A DNA stretch of 64,000 nt from assembly GCA_011037195.1 (NCBI GenBank), contig JAAEAF010014414.1, positions 1 to 64,000 of the forward strand, written 5' to 3'. This document shows, in pieces, positions 1 to 12,400 of the stretch. The translations under genes were made by a program, and so were the position numbers. Below the pieces are notes generated by a model. The model did not search any database and was not told where the DNA came from. It saw only the letters and a program-made list of their open reading frames with translations. The stretch is from Triatoma infestans (lineage: Eukaryota > Arthropoda > Insecta > Hemiptera > Reduviidae). The stretch's first letter is position 1. Every line of letters begins with the position of its first letter.

Positions 1-890
1 TTTTTTAATTTGAAATAAATCAGTTGAGGTTAAATTCGCAGTTATCGCCAAATCAAATGAATCCTTTGAAATTCTGACAAACTTATAGGCACGGTCACAT
101 TTAATATAAAAATTCAAAATGAGTGTTTTAAACCAAGGACAGCATTGGGAAAATAATTACAAATATCACTAATGGTCGCGTCTAGTTTTGAAAATACAAA
201 ATATGTAGAAACTGAATGTAATTGCAATAAAATACTCTGCGATCAATAAAGCCTTGAAGAGACTTAAGCTGTGAAGCTGCTAAGCAATACCTAAACAACA
301 AAGCTGACTTCTGCTCACTTACCCAACAGTTTTGTAACTAGAGGTTGAAGAATTCAATTTTTTTTTTTTTTAAATAAAGAAACATTATGTGTTTTGCATT
401 TTATAAAAAATGAAATAATTTTTCTATAATATACAAGTGGAATGAAAATTGTTTAAATAACATTTTGTATAGTCTAATTTGTTTTTTAGTATAATTTAAA
501 TGTTATAATGCGAAAATGTTTTATTTTATGTTAAAATGTATATTAATGTCATTTTAGTACAATTAAAAAAATGATTTTGAATTGAATGCAGCTACTGTAA
601 TTTAAATTAACAGACAATTTTGCGTATGGTGTTCACTGGAATACACACAACGGAAATATCATTGAAAATTCGATTAAAAAGTATACCAAGCAAACATTTC
701 AGGGTTAATGAGGACAATATAGCTCACAGTGTTGCACTCTCTGTGACCCCAAATGATTTATTTTTAGATCAAAAGGCGTGTACTTAATGTTAACCCCACA
801 TTTATTAATATCTAAATCTTGATGCCGATTCTATTTCCGATTTATTTCATTTTTTAAAACAAAATTTATAAATGAAAAAAATTAAAATAC
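1..890 (-). other. Intron 3 of the Y-box gene (partial)
   Basis: AT-rich sequence after the exon 3 donor. I found no cold-shock-domain exon 4 and no recognisable element on either strand. Confidence 0.6.
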
Positions 891-924
891 CTGGTGGACG
901 AAAACATCTTCTCCGGTGTCCTTC
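891..924 (-). CDS. yps: Y-box protein exon 3, cold-shock domain with RNP2
   Basis: A 34-bp microexon with a T-rich tract and TTTAG acceptor and a GTATTT donor. It completes the Arg codon and encodes KDTGEDVFVHQ, the RNP2 strand of the cold-shock domain. The next exon (TAIKKNNP-type sequence in the family) was not found in bases 1-890. Confidence 0.92.
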
Positions 925-1952
925 CTAAATTAAAAAAAAAAAGAAAAGAAAAATACTTAAATTATTTGGTAAAATATTATAAATAGGCCGATTATCAGGG
1001 CAGTAAATAAAAATAGTTTCTGCGTTTTATTTAATTATAAACAAATAAGGAAGGTAAATAATAAATACAGCTCTCAGCCAATTGGTGGAAACAACGCAAG
1101 TTGAGTTTATGCAACTACCACAGCGGTGAGGAAGGTCTTCTGAGGTAGAAACTTAAATCATACAAAGCTAAGCATTCAATGACATAATTTACACTGATTC
1201 TGTATCACTCATTTAATAATCTGTTTAAAATTTAAATCTTTCGTGCGCCAAATGTTAAGTATGGGATGATGTATACTACTATTGATTGAAATACGCCATT
1301 ATTTTATTGCGTCTCTTTTCGAATACCGCCAAACCTAAACCGTACACATCACGATCTTCTTTTTTTTTAATTATTTCAAACTAGGTATAAGATCTATACG
1401 AGTAATTTTCCCTAAACATTTTTATTAATAAAAACTCTTCCCGATAAGCGGCCCTTAATTTACTGTCAAATTCATAACCAAAGTTTTTACCTGTTAATAA
1501 ATCCGTATCCACTCTTCACATTGAACCATTTGACTGTTCCAGTTACTTTTAACGCTGTAAAAAAAAGCTAAAATGAAAATAAAAGCTGCTTAAGGAGGAG
1601 GGGCAGTGGTGTAAAATGCGTTGCGGGACTTGCCTAATCATAAGAGAGGGGTGGGGTGATACACATTGCTTATGTGGGCAGTGATTGCGTCTTTTCTTTT
1701 ATTTATAAAATAGCGGTATTTTCAATAATTTGTAAATAAAAAATGCGGGAAGCGAGGTTTTTGCGTTTTTTAATAATAAAATAAAATGGCCGACGCACCT
1801 AAATAGGGCTTGGTGGTCTGGCCCTTGCTGCCGCCTCCTCCGCTTCCTTGGGTTGTTTCCTTCTCTTGGCCGTTGTTGTTGACCGCGGGGGTAGCAGTAC
1901 CACCTCCCGTCCCACTGTTGGGCGTATCGTCAGCGATGCTCACCACCACCAT
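891..1952 (-). CDS. yps: Y-box / cold-shock-domain RNA-binding protein, 5' part
   Basis: First three coding exons of a Y-box protein (ypsilon schachtel/YBX1 family), which binds mRNA in ribonucleoprotein particles and controls its translation, storage and localisation. Exons on the minus strand: 1952-1799, 1554-1491, 924-891, all with GT-AG borders and matching phases. The N-terminal 51 residues are a Gly/Thr/Asn-rich linker. Exons 2 and 3 encode the start of the cold-shock domain: TGTVKWFNVKSGYGFINR, with RNP1 (GYGFI), then KDTGEDVFVHQ, with RNP2 (VFVHQ). Exon sizes of 64 and 34 bp agree with what I recall of vertebrate YBX genes. The start is the ATG at 1952-1950 (purine at -3, G at +4). 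The remaining domain and the basic C-terminal tail are not in the window. It is divergent from the POM121-like gene. Family assignment is very secure; the orthologue symbol is inferred. Confidence 0.93.
1491..1554 (-). CDS. yps: Y-box protein exon 2, cold-shock domain with RNP1
   Basis: A 64-bp exon with acceptor TTACAG and donor GTAAAA. It encodes LKVTGTVKWFNVKSGYGFIN followed by two bases of an Arg codon. VKWFN and GYGFI are the nucleic-acid-contacting aromatics of the cold-shock domain. Confidence 0.94.
1799..1952 (-). CDS. yps: Y-box protein exon 1 (coding part)
   Basis: Encodes residues 1-51, beginning MVVVSIADDTPNSG and ending GSKGQTTKPYL, plus one base of the next codon. The donor is G|GTGCGT at 1799/1798. 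The sequence is much more GC-rich than its surroundings, as expected of coding DNA here. Confidence 0.9.
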
Positions 1953-2122
1953 GATGGTACCGTGATGTCAATAAAGATGATGGTCTTGTGGTCGGGTGGT
2001 CTCCGCTGAACTGCCTCGCGCCTCGCTCCCCACCTTATAGTTGGATCTTCTCTCGCCTGGGTCTCACACTGATCTGAGGCCTCTAGTTGGGGGAACGAAC
2101 CACCGGGACGCCTGCCATTCAA
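1940..2122 (-). other. Upstream ORF overlapping the Y-box start codon
   Basis: A 60-codon frame starts at an ATG at 2122 and ends at 1940, just past the Y-box ATG at 1952, in a different frame. If transcription begins upstream of 2122 this would be an overlapping uORF that lowers initiation at the main start. The peptide is arginine/proline-rich and has no recognisable domain, so it is a leader feature at most. Confidence 0.25.
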
Positions 2123-2473
2123 GCTGGAGTGGGGATGATTTAGCGATCGATTCTAAATAAAAAAAATAGTAACAAGCAAAACAAATTATACGAAATTTGA
2201 GGAAAATAATCGTTAAAAACAATTATAGACAAATGATTTTAATTAATCAATAAACAAAAATAAAATTTATATTGTATATCTATGAAAATATCTATTTTCA
2301 TAGCAACTGTTGCTTGGAAATTATGCTTCTTTTTCCTTAAAGTTTATAAAAATATAAGAAAGAAACGAAATAATTAAAACAGAACTCAATTTTTTCAGTT
2401 GGCAGTTAAAAGTGTTTAAGAACACAGTTCGTTAAATTTGGATAACCTCACCGTGGCTTATTTACCTCTCGAA
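1953..2473. promoter_or_regulatory. Divergent promoter and 5' UTRs, Y-box / POM121-like
   Basis: The 521 bp between the two start codons must hold both 5' UTRs and the shared promoter. About 1953-2140 is GC-rich and probably the Y-box 5' UTR. The rest is AT-rich. A perfect 11-bp inverted repeat, CTATGAAAATA with its complement and a 2-bp spacer, lies at 2280-2303. Transcription starts cannot be fixed from sequence alone. Confidence 0.65.
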
Positions 2474-2607
2474 ATGGCTGATAGATTGTCAAAGATGTTT
2501 TCCAGTCCAAAATTTAAAGAAAATAAATCATATATTTCTAATCATTTAAGAGAAAGTGTGTCTCCACTGTTATCTTCTTCGAGATATAACTCCACTCAAG
2601 ATGAACT
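2474..2607 (+). CDS. Nucleoporin exon 1
   Basis: Encodes MADRLSKMFSSPKFKENKSY to STQDE plus two bases of a Leu codon, with donor CT|GTGAGT. The first ~30 residues are basic and could form an amphipathic helix; no hydrophobic membrane span is visible. Confidence 0.85.
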
Positions 2608-5600
2608 GTGAGTAATTTATATTAATTTGTAAGGCAACTTTGGAAATTGATTATTGTGTATGTAATAATTTTTTTATTAATATGTATGATAATGAAAAAA
2701 ATGCATCCTAATTTTAGTTGAGTTCTCATATTGTGATATTAAACAAATCCTTTGTGTACAGTTTCTTTCTGATAAATTCATTGCAGTTTCTGCGAATTAA
2801 GTGGTCACATAAACCGCAGTACATATCCGGCGCACCTATCAGTGGTTTTCCAAATGTCAATCAACTCATTACAGAAAAATAAAAACTCAGTCGTTCCCTA
2901 CTTTATTATTATTTATAATAATTTTTAGCTACTAATTATTTAATTGTTACATCTAACCATGAAGGTATTTTTATAGATCTCAAAGTCTTCTTTCTGTGAT
3001 CTTTATTTTTAACATTCTATAATTAGGCTTTTAAATTACTGTTATGTTGCTTGTAAATTTTCAATTAATAATCAAAAAATGCACGTAACGACAACTACTT
3101 GTAAATATTTATGTATTATTTTAAGGACCTTCAGTAATCTCTTTTTCGGCCTAAGCCCACGTGGACCCAAACATAAATTCATTTAGCTGGTCAAACTCGA
3201 ACATAAGTGGATCACTTCTATTTCCGCGCGCTTGCTCTCTAGAGGCCTGACCATAAGTAAAGTTTAGCCCAAATAGGATGTGGCAATGAATTATTTTTTG
3301 CTGACAGCACATTTAGTTGGATAACCTATGTTTTTTCCCGATATATCATCAGTGCTCTCTAAGACGATTAAACTATATTTACTGATCTCCTTGTTCTTTT
3401 TAAAAAAAATTGTATTTTGTTAAAAACTTGAAGAACAAAGCATTTGGTTAGTATAGTGCTCATGAGTAAGTTTTTTTATGTAGCAGTAAAGCAGCATAAT
3501 CACAATGAAAATATTTTAGTATGTAAGACTGTAGCTGAATACTTTTTTATCAAAATTAATAATCATTAACTGAAATCTCTTGCTTTCTCTGAATTCATTG
3601 CAAATCAATAAATGCTCATATATTCCAGAAATTTGTTTGCTTCCTCTTGAAATTCTCAAATAATCAGCCTGCTAGTCATTTAGATTTAAACTTATTTGCA
3701 TTTTTATCTGGATTTTTTTTTCAACAGCTCCCTAGAATTGGATGCTAAAAGCGATGGATTCACGTCACGCATATGTGATACTGCCAACAGTCTTCTGTTG
3801 GGAGAATTTCCTTGGGGATCTGATAGGCAAGATGATTATCTTACTATTAAACAGAAAAGACAACCGAAGCCTGTGCCAGTTAGATTACGCATTGGACCAC
3901 CTAACTCAAGGTATTTTTTATTTTTTTTTAATGATAATATTACTAACATATAAATGTTTTATATATACGTATATAGAAATATTTTATATATACCTGGGAA
4001 GTAATACCTGTAATATCTCAACTATTCTCAATTCAAAATTCTACTTAATTTTGTTTCTTCACAAATAAAAAAATTAAAGCCTAAATTATATTTCTTGTTT
4101 CTTAAGATTTGCACTGAATTTTTTCATTGTCTCAATTTGAGAAACAAGAAAAAATTAGGAGATAGAGCATCCCTCCAATCGGAAATATTTGAAACAATAA
4201 AACAAAATATAAATAAAAATAATAATAATAATTTTTTTTGTTTTTTGTTATTAGTTCTCTCCTTCTATCTGAAAATGACAGTAGTGAATATGAAAATGAA
4301 GAGTACAACAGTTCGAAATCACTTATACAAGCATTGAGAGAAATGTCTCGAAAAAGAACACATTCCCTGATGGTAATAAAATGAAAATTTTAGTTTCTAA
4401 CAAATTAATTAGCTATTGATTATTCCTTTAATGATTTATTAGTATTGATTCGTTTAGAACATCTGGATAATGGTATTCAGGTTCCAGGCTTTAATTTTGG
4501 TTTTTCAGATAATTGATCCTTTTGACATTATTTCTGTTATTAGAATAACATATAGAGATATGCCTAATCCAGAACTGATTAAACGCGAATAATTTTGAAA
4601 ATTTATGCTTTTTAGAATAATAATAACTTTGTAAAATAATAATTCTGAAATTATCAATGAATATAAATATTCTGCTTATTCTTTTTTTTTTTATTATTAT
4701 TATTATTTAGCAATTAATGAAATTTAAGATAGTTTGCATTATATGTTTCATTAATCATTTCTTAGCATAATCCACATGCTGATGAACTGCTCAATTTGTT
4801 CATCATTAGGATTTGAAAAAGGGTAAAAAGTTGTTGTTCGTTGTTAATTTTATTCTAGAATGATGAAAGTGATAGTGAAATCGATGGAGGTGCTGCGCCC
4901 AAGAAAACTTGTAAACCAGTCGAATATAGACACAATCTTTATTTATCCCAGTTGGAAGAGGAAACACAGGAATATAAGAATAGTGTAAATAGCCAGTCTG
5001 AGTAAGTATTTTGTCCTAAGTCTGCTTCTTTTTCTTAAGATTCGTTAAACATGACAGCTTACAAGGTTGCTAGTTGTCAAGGTATTTGTCACATACTCGC
5101 AAGTTGGTCACGGCCTGTTCGCCGGAGTATCGGTATTGTAAAAGCTTCCGATAGAAGGTATTGAACGAAAGCAGCTTGTGTTTGGTACACGAGTATAAAA
5201 TATTTACGCACTTTTTGTTGTTGTAATATTAAGTATAGCGGTATCATACTAACCTCGGTTGAATACTAAAACTACTAGAACGGGATGGCCAAAACTCATA
5301 CTCCGGAGAAAAGTCAATTTCGATAATCGGTCGCGATTGAGTAGTTCTTTTTACGAGTAAGAGAATGCTAAAATAAAAAACAATTCAATTAAATAACTTA
5401 TGGTTGGATCTGCAGGGCTCGAAAGCATTAGAGATATTTTCCTTGATAGCCTACTTCACGTGTTTAAAACTGATTTTGCCCTGTGCAAGTCTGTATTATC
5501 GCACTGTTTTATTAAGACATCTTGATGATGAGCGAACTCCCGAAATTGATCAGTGACCACAAAATGAAGCAGGCGATCACAGAACATATCTCTAAAACTT

Positions 5601-8600
5601 ATAAAGTGCCATAAGTCATCTTGACTGCTGCAAGTGTATCTCAAGATGCATGTGTAAACTAATGTAACAACATCTTGTTATTTATGACCTACTTAATGTG
5701 ACATGTGACTTTAATCTGAATATGTAACATCGTGTATGATTGGATAAGTCGTTACTTGAAACCACTTACAAGTTTCCTTTATGTATATCTAATGACACCC
5801 AAGAAAGATCGAATAGACTTCAGAGTTACTACAACAAAACATAGTGATGTAATAAGCAGATATGAATTTTATCATACAATCTGTGAATTTTTTAGACAAA
5901 AATGGTGAAGATACTCAATACGTCTTGGCAAAACCATTTTGAGGGAAGGGAACGTGGTAAGCGTACTAGTCTCCCACGCGGAAGACCCAGGTTCGAGTCC
6001 AGCTGTGCTACCCTTAGTTTTTTCTTCCTAGGAGCATCCACAGCACACTGTCCGGTAATGGACAGTGTTGTCTGTAACGAGAGAACACTGTCCGGAGGCC
6101 GGCAGTGCACTGGAGAAGGCTCCGGGCGCCAATGACCACAGATGTTGACACTTAAATTAAAAAAAAAAAAAAATTGTGACGTACATGATGGACATAGATT
6201 TAAAATTTTTAGATGAAAGAAAAAGCAGTATCGGAGGTCGCTGGCGAAAAATCAAGCCTTGCCGCCATCCTTCTCAGTGCAATATCGGCCTGCGGGCAGG
6301 TTTTCTCGGACAACATTGCTCTTCACCGGACAATGAGCTGTAGAGGATCTAGAGTGAGGAAACCTAAGGACATCATAAACATTTATCATGTCCTTATAAA
6401 GGTTCTGTGGAGGATATTTCCTTCTTTATACCCGGTCGGTATCCAGTGTTGTAAACCTTACTGGATGATGCTTCGCAGTCCTTCAGGAGATGTATTGATT
6501 TTTTTCTATCGCCCCAACAATCTGCAGGCACTATCATTTTTTTCAGGTGCTCCCTGCCCCGAGAGGAAACTCGTCTGTATGCTCATTTTTTTTTTTGTTC
6601 AGGCTGATGCAAGTATCAGACCTTTTCCGGTCGTAACCTGCCTCCGGCCTGGAAGGGTTCTCCAGAGTATTCTCTCTAGACTTCGGTTTACTTTCTGAAC
6701 TCATCCCAGAAAGCCTGGTTGCTATCCCACAAAAGAGAATGCTGCGCCTTTCCTCGCTGGAATAGTGGCCATCTCACTATCTTCAACGCCGACTAGTGCT
6801 TCAACAGCATGACACCCAAAATAAGATCACTTTCTTGTCTAGGTCATTGAGTGTGCTAAGGAATTCCTATATTATTTGCGAACTGATGACACGTGAGCTC
6901 AGTGCTTTAATTGGAGCAGTAGGTTTTTAGTCACTTTTTTAAGTGCGTTTATAACGTGGTAATTTATTTTTGTAAATGGCTTCCCTTTGAAACCAATATT
7001 TAATAAATTGATTCCATTAGTTGCTACAGAGGTTGAATATGATATATTATTTTGCAGACAACTTTTAGAACGAGGTAAACGTGTTCGTGAAGAAGACAGT
7101 ACAAATTCAAATACAATGTTGATGAGTATAAACCAGCATGATGCAGGTCAGAATAAAAGACAACGTCGAAGTGGTGATGGTGGTGTCCGTCCGCCAGAAG
7201 AACGAATGTCTTCTGTAATACCATATAATGGTAGCAGTATAGCTATGGTTGCCACTAATGGAACGGTGCAACAGTCAAACAGGATTCCTCGTCGAGGTAG
7301 TAATGAGATTATCAGTTCCTTAAGTTCCAGTCTCACCCTATTGGATCCAGCAGTCCTGTATAGATTGATCAGATCCACGGTTCCAAGTAAGTCAGTCCTC
7401 CCGTACTACTTACAGTCAATGTCTAAAGTTAATCTGTATTAATACTTTAAGCATGTTACTTAATGAAGTACTTGAATAATAATTACTACTTAATGAAATG
7501 ACAATTGAAAATGGTGCGTCGACAAAAAAAAAAAATCAGGTCTCTAAACCATTCAGTATCCATTATTTCCTGTGTTTATTTGCAGTTTTTTCCATGAATA
7601 ATTTCATACTTTCCTCATATCAACCCGCTTTCATTAGTCCCGGGAATAGATTTGTATAACACTGAATTGATGTATTTGTGATTGGGTTCCTAGTAGCATA
7701 CATGATTTCCTTGATTCTTAACCGTTACGAATTTTCTTTCCATCGTCAGTGTTTGGTTCACCAAGTTTCAGTAGAGATGTTGACTTCAATTTCTAAATTC
7801 CTGTCAGATAGTACAATGACTGATCATATATTCAATTGGGAAATGAAAGAAAATCCGGTATTGTTAGGAATCAAGGAAAAGAAAATCTTAGCATTCGAAC
7901 TCAACCATCTATTCAACTGTCTGACAAATTTATAACTTGGATATAAAATCAGGCTTTAGTGAAGACTAGAAGAATCTGCTGCTCGTCATACTAGATCCCC
8001 AAGTTCCTAACATCATTAAACACGAAATAGAATTTTCTACTTGGCAGAAATTAACAAAATTTATCCATGAAAGCCTGCTTCATTTAAGCAGGTCTTTGCC
8101 GATTCACACAAAGCTCATGAATTTTGGAGTGGTACCCGGCCAGGAGCTTATTGCATGTTTATACTGACGTTCAGCAATAGATGCGCGAGCACCTGAGGAG
8201 CTGGAGTTTATTCTAGAGATTTTCAAATGTCTAGCGCAGTAGGCAAATTAGCCAGCAAGTAACTTCGATGGTGAGGTGAGGGCTACACTCCTTGCACTCA
8301 ATAAAAAGAAGGGACAAAAGAATTGTGTTTTTTAATGACTCGCAGGAGCAGTTTTGTCTTTGACCGAGCCAGTGAGCAATGAGATTAGGGATCTCCTGAA
8401 GCGCAGGAGCCTCATAAGTAACATTATAGAGCGTTGGTCCGAGATTGTTCTCATGCAGGTTCCAGGATATGCTTGTATGCTGGATAATGAAGAAGCGGAC
8501 AGGCTGACCAGAGAAGTTACAGACATCATCCTTTACAACTGTGAACTTAAAAGAATTATTTTAATTAGAGTGCATTTATGCACTCTTCATGCCCGACTTG

Positions 8601-9367
8601 GGGACATTTGTTACAGAAAAGGGAAGGGAAAAGTAAGGAGTGCCTGAAAGAAGCTTCAGGTTATCAACCTTCGAATTTGCCTCGAGGCCAATTTGTCGCC
8701 AGTATTAGAATGTTGACCGGCTACGATTACCTCGAAAAACACCTGCATCACATGGGGATAGCGGTAATACCAACATGCGCATTCTCTTGAAGAAATGTCA
8801 GCCGCGCACTTGACTCGTATCTTGCTCTTCAGGACAGACATTTAAATCTGATGAAGGTACACAGTGTGAAATTACAGAGTTGCAAAGGGTAAAACCAGCT
8901 TACACTCTTCATTAGAGTCAAATTGATTTTGCCCTATTCAAGTCATGATTCGCCACTGTTTCTTCAGAAAATGGGCGAACCCTCAAACCGATCGACGGCT
9001 AGAAATTGGGCTAACCAGCTAGGGCGGAAAAATCTCTTTTTCTACACAACGGACCTAACTAAATTTAATTATGTGTTGTGGTTGAGTCTCCGCAGAGCTA
9101 AAGAATCATCTGAGATAGTTTCCGCGATAGAATGCTTTATTTTGTGAATGAAACTTGTTTTTTTAGCTATTCTACTTCCAGTGAATGAATTGATTGAAAT
9201 AAAGATTTACAGTGATTGAAAACGCATAATGTTAATAATGTCTACTGATTGATCAGCAAAGTATGTAACATAATTGTCCATTTTTTTTAATTCAGTTAAG
9301 TGTTTCTCCCTTAAGTCTCTCAAATATCTTTTGGAGGAGAGAATATATTGGAAAAATTAAAAGTTGT

Positions 9368-9418
<51 letters not shown>

Positions 9419-12400
9419 GTATTTAAGTTTTATTAACCATTACAGAGGAGTTCTCAACAAACATATTTATGGTTTTAACCAAAAACACATTTCTTAAAAT
9501 ATACTTAAGACATCAATTCCTTAAACAAAATAAATACATGTAATTTGAACATAAAATAAACAGAGAAATTAAAAAAGAAAATAACTCGTACTTGAGATTA
9601 GTATAGAAACAAAATTAAAATAAAATACAATTTTACAAATATGGAAAAAAAAATAAACAACAGAATATTGTGAGCCGACAGGAAAATAAAACAAGATTAT
9701 TAAAGAAAAAATCATTAGAGCAAAAATTTACAAGTATGAAAATTAGCTAAATGCCAGAAGTTCTTGATAATAATAATAACAATAATAATATATTCGTTAT
9801 AAATTAATTTACACTTTAAATGAATATTTTTGAAGATCTGTAATTAAGAATTTCCTTTTTAAAGCTTTTATAGTGTAATAGTAAATACTGTACATTTTAT
9901 TAATTGTGTCTATTTTAAGGAGCCCTAACAAACCAGAGCCTTCCAATAAATAATGTTCGAGGTGTATAAATCTATAAGTTTCAAATAAAGGGCAAGAAAT
10001 GAAAAAATGAAAAAGATCATCTTTCAAATTTAAATTACAATATTGGCAGATATCTTCCGCGTCCCACTTGTAATTAACTTCATCTATGTAAAATGATATA
10101 TATCTGGAATGCATAACTCTTATTCTACTAATAAGGCGAGTTACTTTAATGGGCACGTTAAAATAAAAATACTCTTCTATCCCCAGAACTGTTTTTAATG
10201 AAAAATATATAGGGTTGTAGGATGAATTCTTTATTCTCTCCCAGTCCTCAGAGAAAAGTTTATTCTCATAAGAATTCAACATATTTTTAATATTATTCTG
10301 GATTAATTGCGGATCTCGAATCATCCACAACCAATCGTACTCCACAAATGTGAACATTTGTTTTAGTTGTGTTGCCCAATTATAAATCAGATCATTACAG
10401 TTTTCTGCTAACTCTAACTGCCGTTCTAAACATATTCTGGGCAACCTACTTGTAGGCATATTTAAAATTTTTACATACCATTGCAGGGTAAGTTTAAAAA
10501 CTGTAATACTTATTCTGTATTTACCTAATTCGCACCGTATAAAGTGGTTCGGAGTACAAGAGGGCCAATGAAATATACACTTGAAATATTTAGCTAGAAC
10601 AGTTTCTATTTGCTCCAAATAACGAAGCGACCACACTTCTGCGCCATAAAGTAGGACTGATCTAACTAAACTCTCAAACAGTTTATCCTTCGTCACCCAA
10701 CTAGTATTTCTAGATTTCGACAGTATGCCTATAACTTTGCTGATCGCTGCAGTTGATTTGTTTATCATATCAACGCTCGCCTTAGAGAACAGACCTGAAC
10801 TTGAAAATAAAATTCCAAGGTAATTAAAATGACTAACTATGTCTAGCCTCTGATTGTTGAATTGGAACATTTCTTTTCTACAAAAATAGCAGCACCTTTG
10901 CAGATGATGACAAAATCTTTGTCGAAAATTTGATGATCAAGAAACAATATCTTTTTTCTCGTCTGGAACGAACCTCACTATCGAGTTCCAGCATAAGATA
11001 CTGTTAAGGAAAAATTCCTGTTAACACAACCTGAATTGTTGAAAACTTCTGATTTTTGAAGAAAACGCTGAAGCCAAACAAGATCATGTTTAAACGTTTT
11101 TATTTTTATTTATGTTTTCCAAAATATTGCTCGTTTCACAAAAAAAAAAAGTTTATGCATCGAAGTAATGTTTTTATTTTTTGTTTCTAATTAATTTTTT
11201 ATATTCCAATCATACTATATAATATATAAAACCTTTTTTTTTTTTGTTGTTTTTAGTGTATTTTATTTATTTTAAGTTTATTTATTTATTTTGAAGAAAA
11301 TCGACGGAAAACTCCAAAGAAAGTTGTTGCTGTAGAGACACAGACAGTTGAACCGATATCTGAAGAAGAAAGCCCCGAAGTAATAATTATTGAAATATTT
11401 CTTATGTTTGTCGTTGTATTATTATTATTATTTTTTGAAATTTTAATTACCAAGATATTTTTATAGATCAAAGAACAAGAAACTTCCCCGAAAAAGGAAG
11501 ATAAAAGTATGAACACAGATCCAGAAAAATTAGTTAGAGGTAAATAATATTCCTAGATTTATTTATTTTCTTCATGAATCTTTTATTACCCCTGAAATTG
11601 TCGAATTGGATAGAAAGCAAGATATATAAAAAATTTTAATAGCTTATTAGGCAATAATTTACATAGCACTAAAAGTTTATAATTCTTTTAGATTACAAAA
11701 AGGAAAAAAAAACATTATATTTTGAATATTTCTTTCGTGAAATAACCAGACACGTATTAACTTTTTTTTAAGTTGTTTTTTTAAGACATTGAAAAAAAAT
11801 ATATAAAAAAAAAAAATAAAGTTCTGGTTGGTTCAGGATCGTTTTGTCCTCAGAAAGGTCAGGGAATAATAATAACTTTTATGCTTTGCCCTTAGCTAAA
11901 GGTTCGGATTATTTTTATTATGCTTATTGCGTCCTAATTATTATATATTATAGGTTAAGAACATTTTTAAAAAAACATATATTTATAACTCATTATCTAC
12001 ACTTGATTTATTTCATGTACACGGTTTTGCAGGCCCATGGAGTATACTTTTTTCTCAACGCCTGTAATCTAATTAAAAAAAATAAATAAATAATCAGTGG
12101 CATTAATGACCACCGAAGTCGATGCGCCAAAAACATAAATGAATAAATACACTTATGCCAACGTTTCGACAGAGTTTCCCGATTTTATCAAAGCTTTAAT
12201 ATATAGATAGTAGTGAAGATGTGAGAAAGAATTTTAAACATACACATTTGTTACATCGCAGAAACATAAAAAAAAAAAAATTTAAAGTTACTAGTTTCTT
12301 GTTTTAAATCATCTGCAGAAAAGATATCTACATTTCTGTAGATGATTTAAGACAAGAAACTAGTAACTTTTAATTTTCTTTTTTTATGTTTCGGCGATGT

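Noticed and set aside
6213..6698. 161-codon open frame in nucleoporin intron 4
   Set aside because: It starts in a reversed, decayed SINE and has no domain; the intron is well defined by flanking exons.
10899..10950. FADDDKIFVEN on the plus strand, resembling a reverse transcriptase YADD box
   Set aside because: The LINE there runs on the minus strand, and the short plus-strand match has no flanking polymerase motifs.
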